Below, piece after piece: positions 63,770 through 64,000 of a DNA stretch of 64,000 nucleotides. The notes under the pieces were generated by a model. It had not been told where the DNA came from. It was given only the letters and a program-made list of their open reading frames with translations, and searched no databases. Source of the DNA: Roseivirga spongicola (lineage in GTDB: Bacteria > Bacteroidota > Bacteroidia > Cytophagales > Cyclobacteriaceae); the NCBI RefSeq assembly GCF_001592965.1, contig NZ_LRPC01000001.1, forward strand, positions 1,364,001 through 1,428,000, given 5' to 3'. Positions within the stretch are counted from its first letter, which is position 1. The number at the start of each line of letters is the position of its first letter. The position numbers and the translations under genes were made by a program.

Positions 63770-64000
63770 TTGAATTTAAGCAAAAATATTCAAACAATAG
63801 CCAAAGAAACTCTTTACAAAGAGGCAGAGGCCATTAAAAAAGTTGCAGACTACATTGACGATGAATTTGAGGCGGTTGTCAATGACATTCTTTCCATGAA
63901 AGGTAGGTTAGTTATTACAGGAGTGGGGAAGAGCGCCATCATTGCCAATAAAATTGTAGCTACCCTAAATTCTACAGGTACTCCCGCCATGTTTATGCAT
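63770..64000 (+). CDS. kdsD: KpsF/GutQ-family D-arabinose-5-phosphate isomerase, N-terminal part
   Basis: The first 77 codons, cut by the window end. The start is TTG. The visible protein (starting after the start codon with NLSKNIQTIAKETLYKEAEA) contains the SIS-domain phosphosugar-binding motif VITGVGKSAIIANKIVATL, typical of KdsD, which makes D-arabinose 5-phosphate for Kdo in lipopolysaccharide. KdsD and sorbitol-type GutQ cannot be separated on this part. Divergent from recQ, with its own promoter. Confidence 0.88.
   Translation, partial: MNLSKNIQTIAKETLYKEAEAIKKVADYIDDEFEAVVNDILSMKGRLVITGVGKSAIIANKIVATLNSTGTPAMFMH

Overview
The window looks like a chromosomal segment of a marine-type Bacteroidota bacterium, most likely order Cytophagales and close to Roseivirga, Fulvivirga or Marivirga (lineage inferred from protein style, not from a database search). 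The evidence is type IX secretion and gliding proteins (PorQ, GldH, a PorE-like OmpA protein), lipoproteins with LxxC lipoboxes, CarboxypepD_reg-like surface proteins, and start codons without Shine-Dalgarno sequences. Many promoters carry the Bacteroidetes -7 motif TAnnTTTG. No tRNA, rRNA, CRISPR array, transposase or prophage gene was recognised.

Layout. 1-2.3 kb: a CarboxypepD_reg-like protein cut by the window edge, then an ECF sigma factor with an overlapping membrane protein and a divergent membrane gene. 2.4-10.2 kb: a minus-strand run (NfuA-like scaffold, dicarboxylate/amino-acid symporter, chorismate synthase coupled to a BatD-like protein, QueG, MOSC protein, DUF2064 glycosyltransferase, rhodanese). 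10.2-15.1 kb: MeaB, a head-GIN-domain protein, and an FAD oxidoreductase with a polyferredoxin. 15.2-18.4 kb: a lipoprotein, DinB and pirin genes within long repeat-bearing intergenic DNA. 18.4-21.9 kb: a three-gene plus-strand glycosyltransferase operon. 22.1-26.9 kb: a GNAT-like protein, then the overlapping operon mutA-mutB-NUDIX. 27.0-30.4 kb: a DnaA-box cluster with dnaA, a secreted protein and an AraC regulator. 30.4-34.7 kb: HtrA protease divergent from dxr-rseP. 34.6-36.5 kb: two small secreted Cys-rich peptides and a beta-propeller lipoprotein. 37.1-44.2 kb: PorE-like OmpA protein, lon, porQ-hslU. 44.2-49.7 kb: a glycine-zipper lipoprotein and small membrane protein, SixA-like phosphatase, cold-shock protein, lipoprotein, aldo/keto reductase and an RlmD-like methyltransferase. 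49.9-58.3 kb: SulP transporter, surface protein, SDR, two small genes and a 1333-residue SF1 helicase. 58.3-64 kb: ricT-gldH, purD, recQ and the start of a kdsD-like gene.

Functional links. mutA/mutB with meaB give B12-dependent methylmalonyl-CoA/succinyl-CoA interconversion and its GTPase chaperone, although meaB lies about 12.5 kb away on the other strand. Lon, HslU, HtrA and RseP form a concentration of protein-quality and envelope-stress proteases. porQ, gldH and the PorE-like protein belong to type IX secretion or gliding. The accessory candidates most worth checking are the peptide/propeller locus (34.6-36.5 kb), the DUF4011-like SF1 helicase with a degenerate Vsr-like tail (54.3-58.3 kb), the glycine-zipper lipoprotein locus (44.3-45.3 kb), and a two-copy palindromic repeat with compensatory arm changes (11.3 and 16.7 kb).
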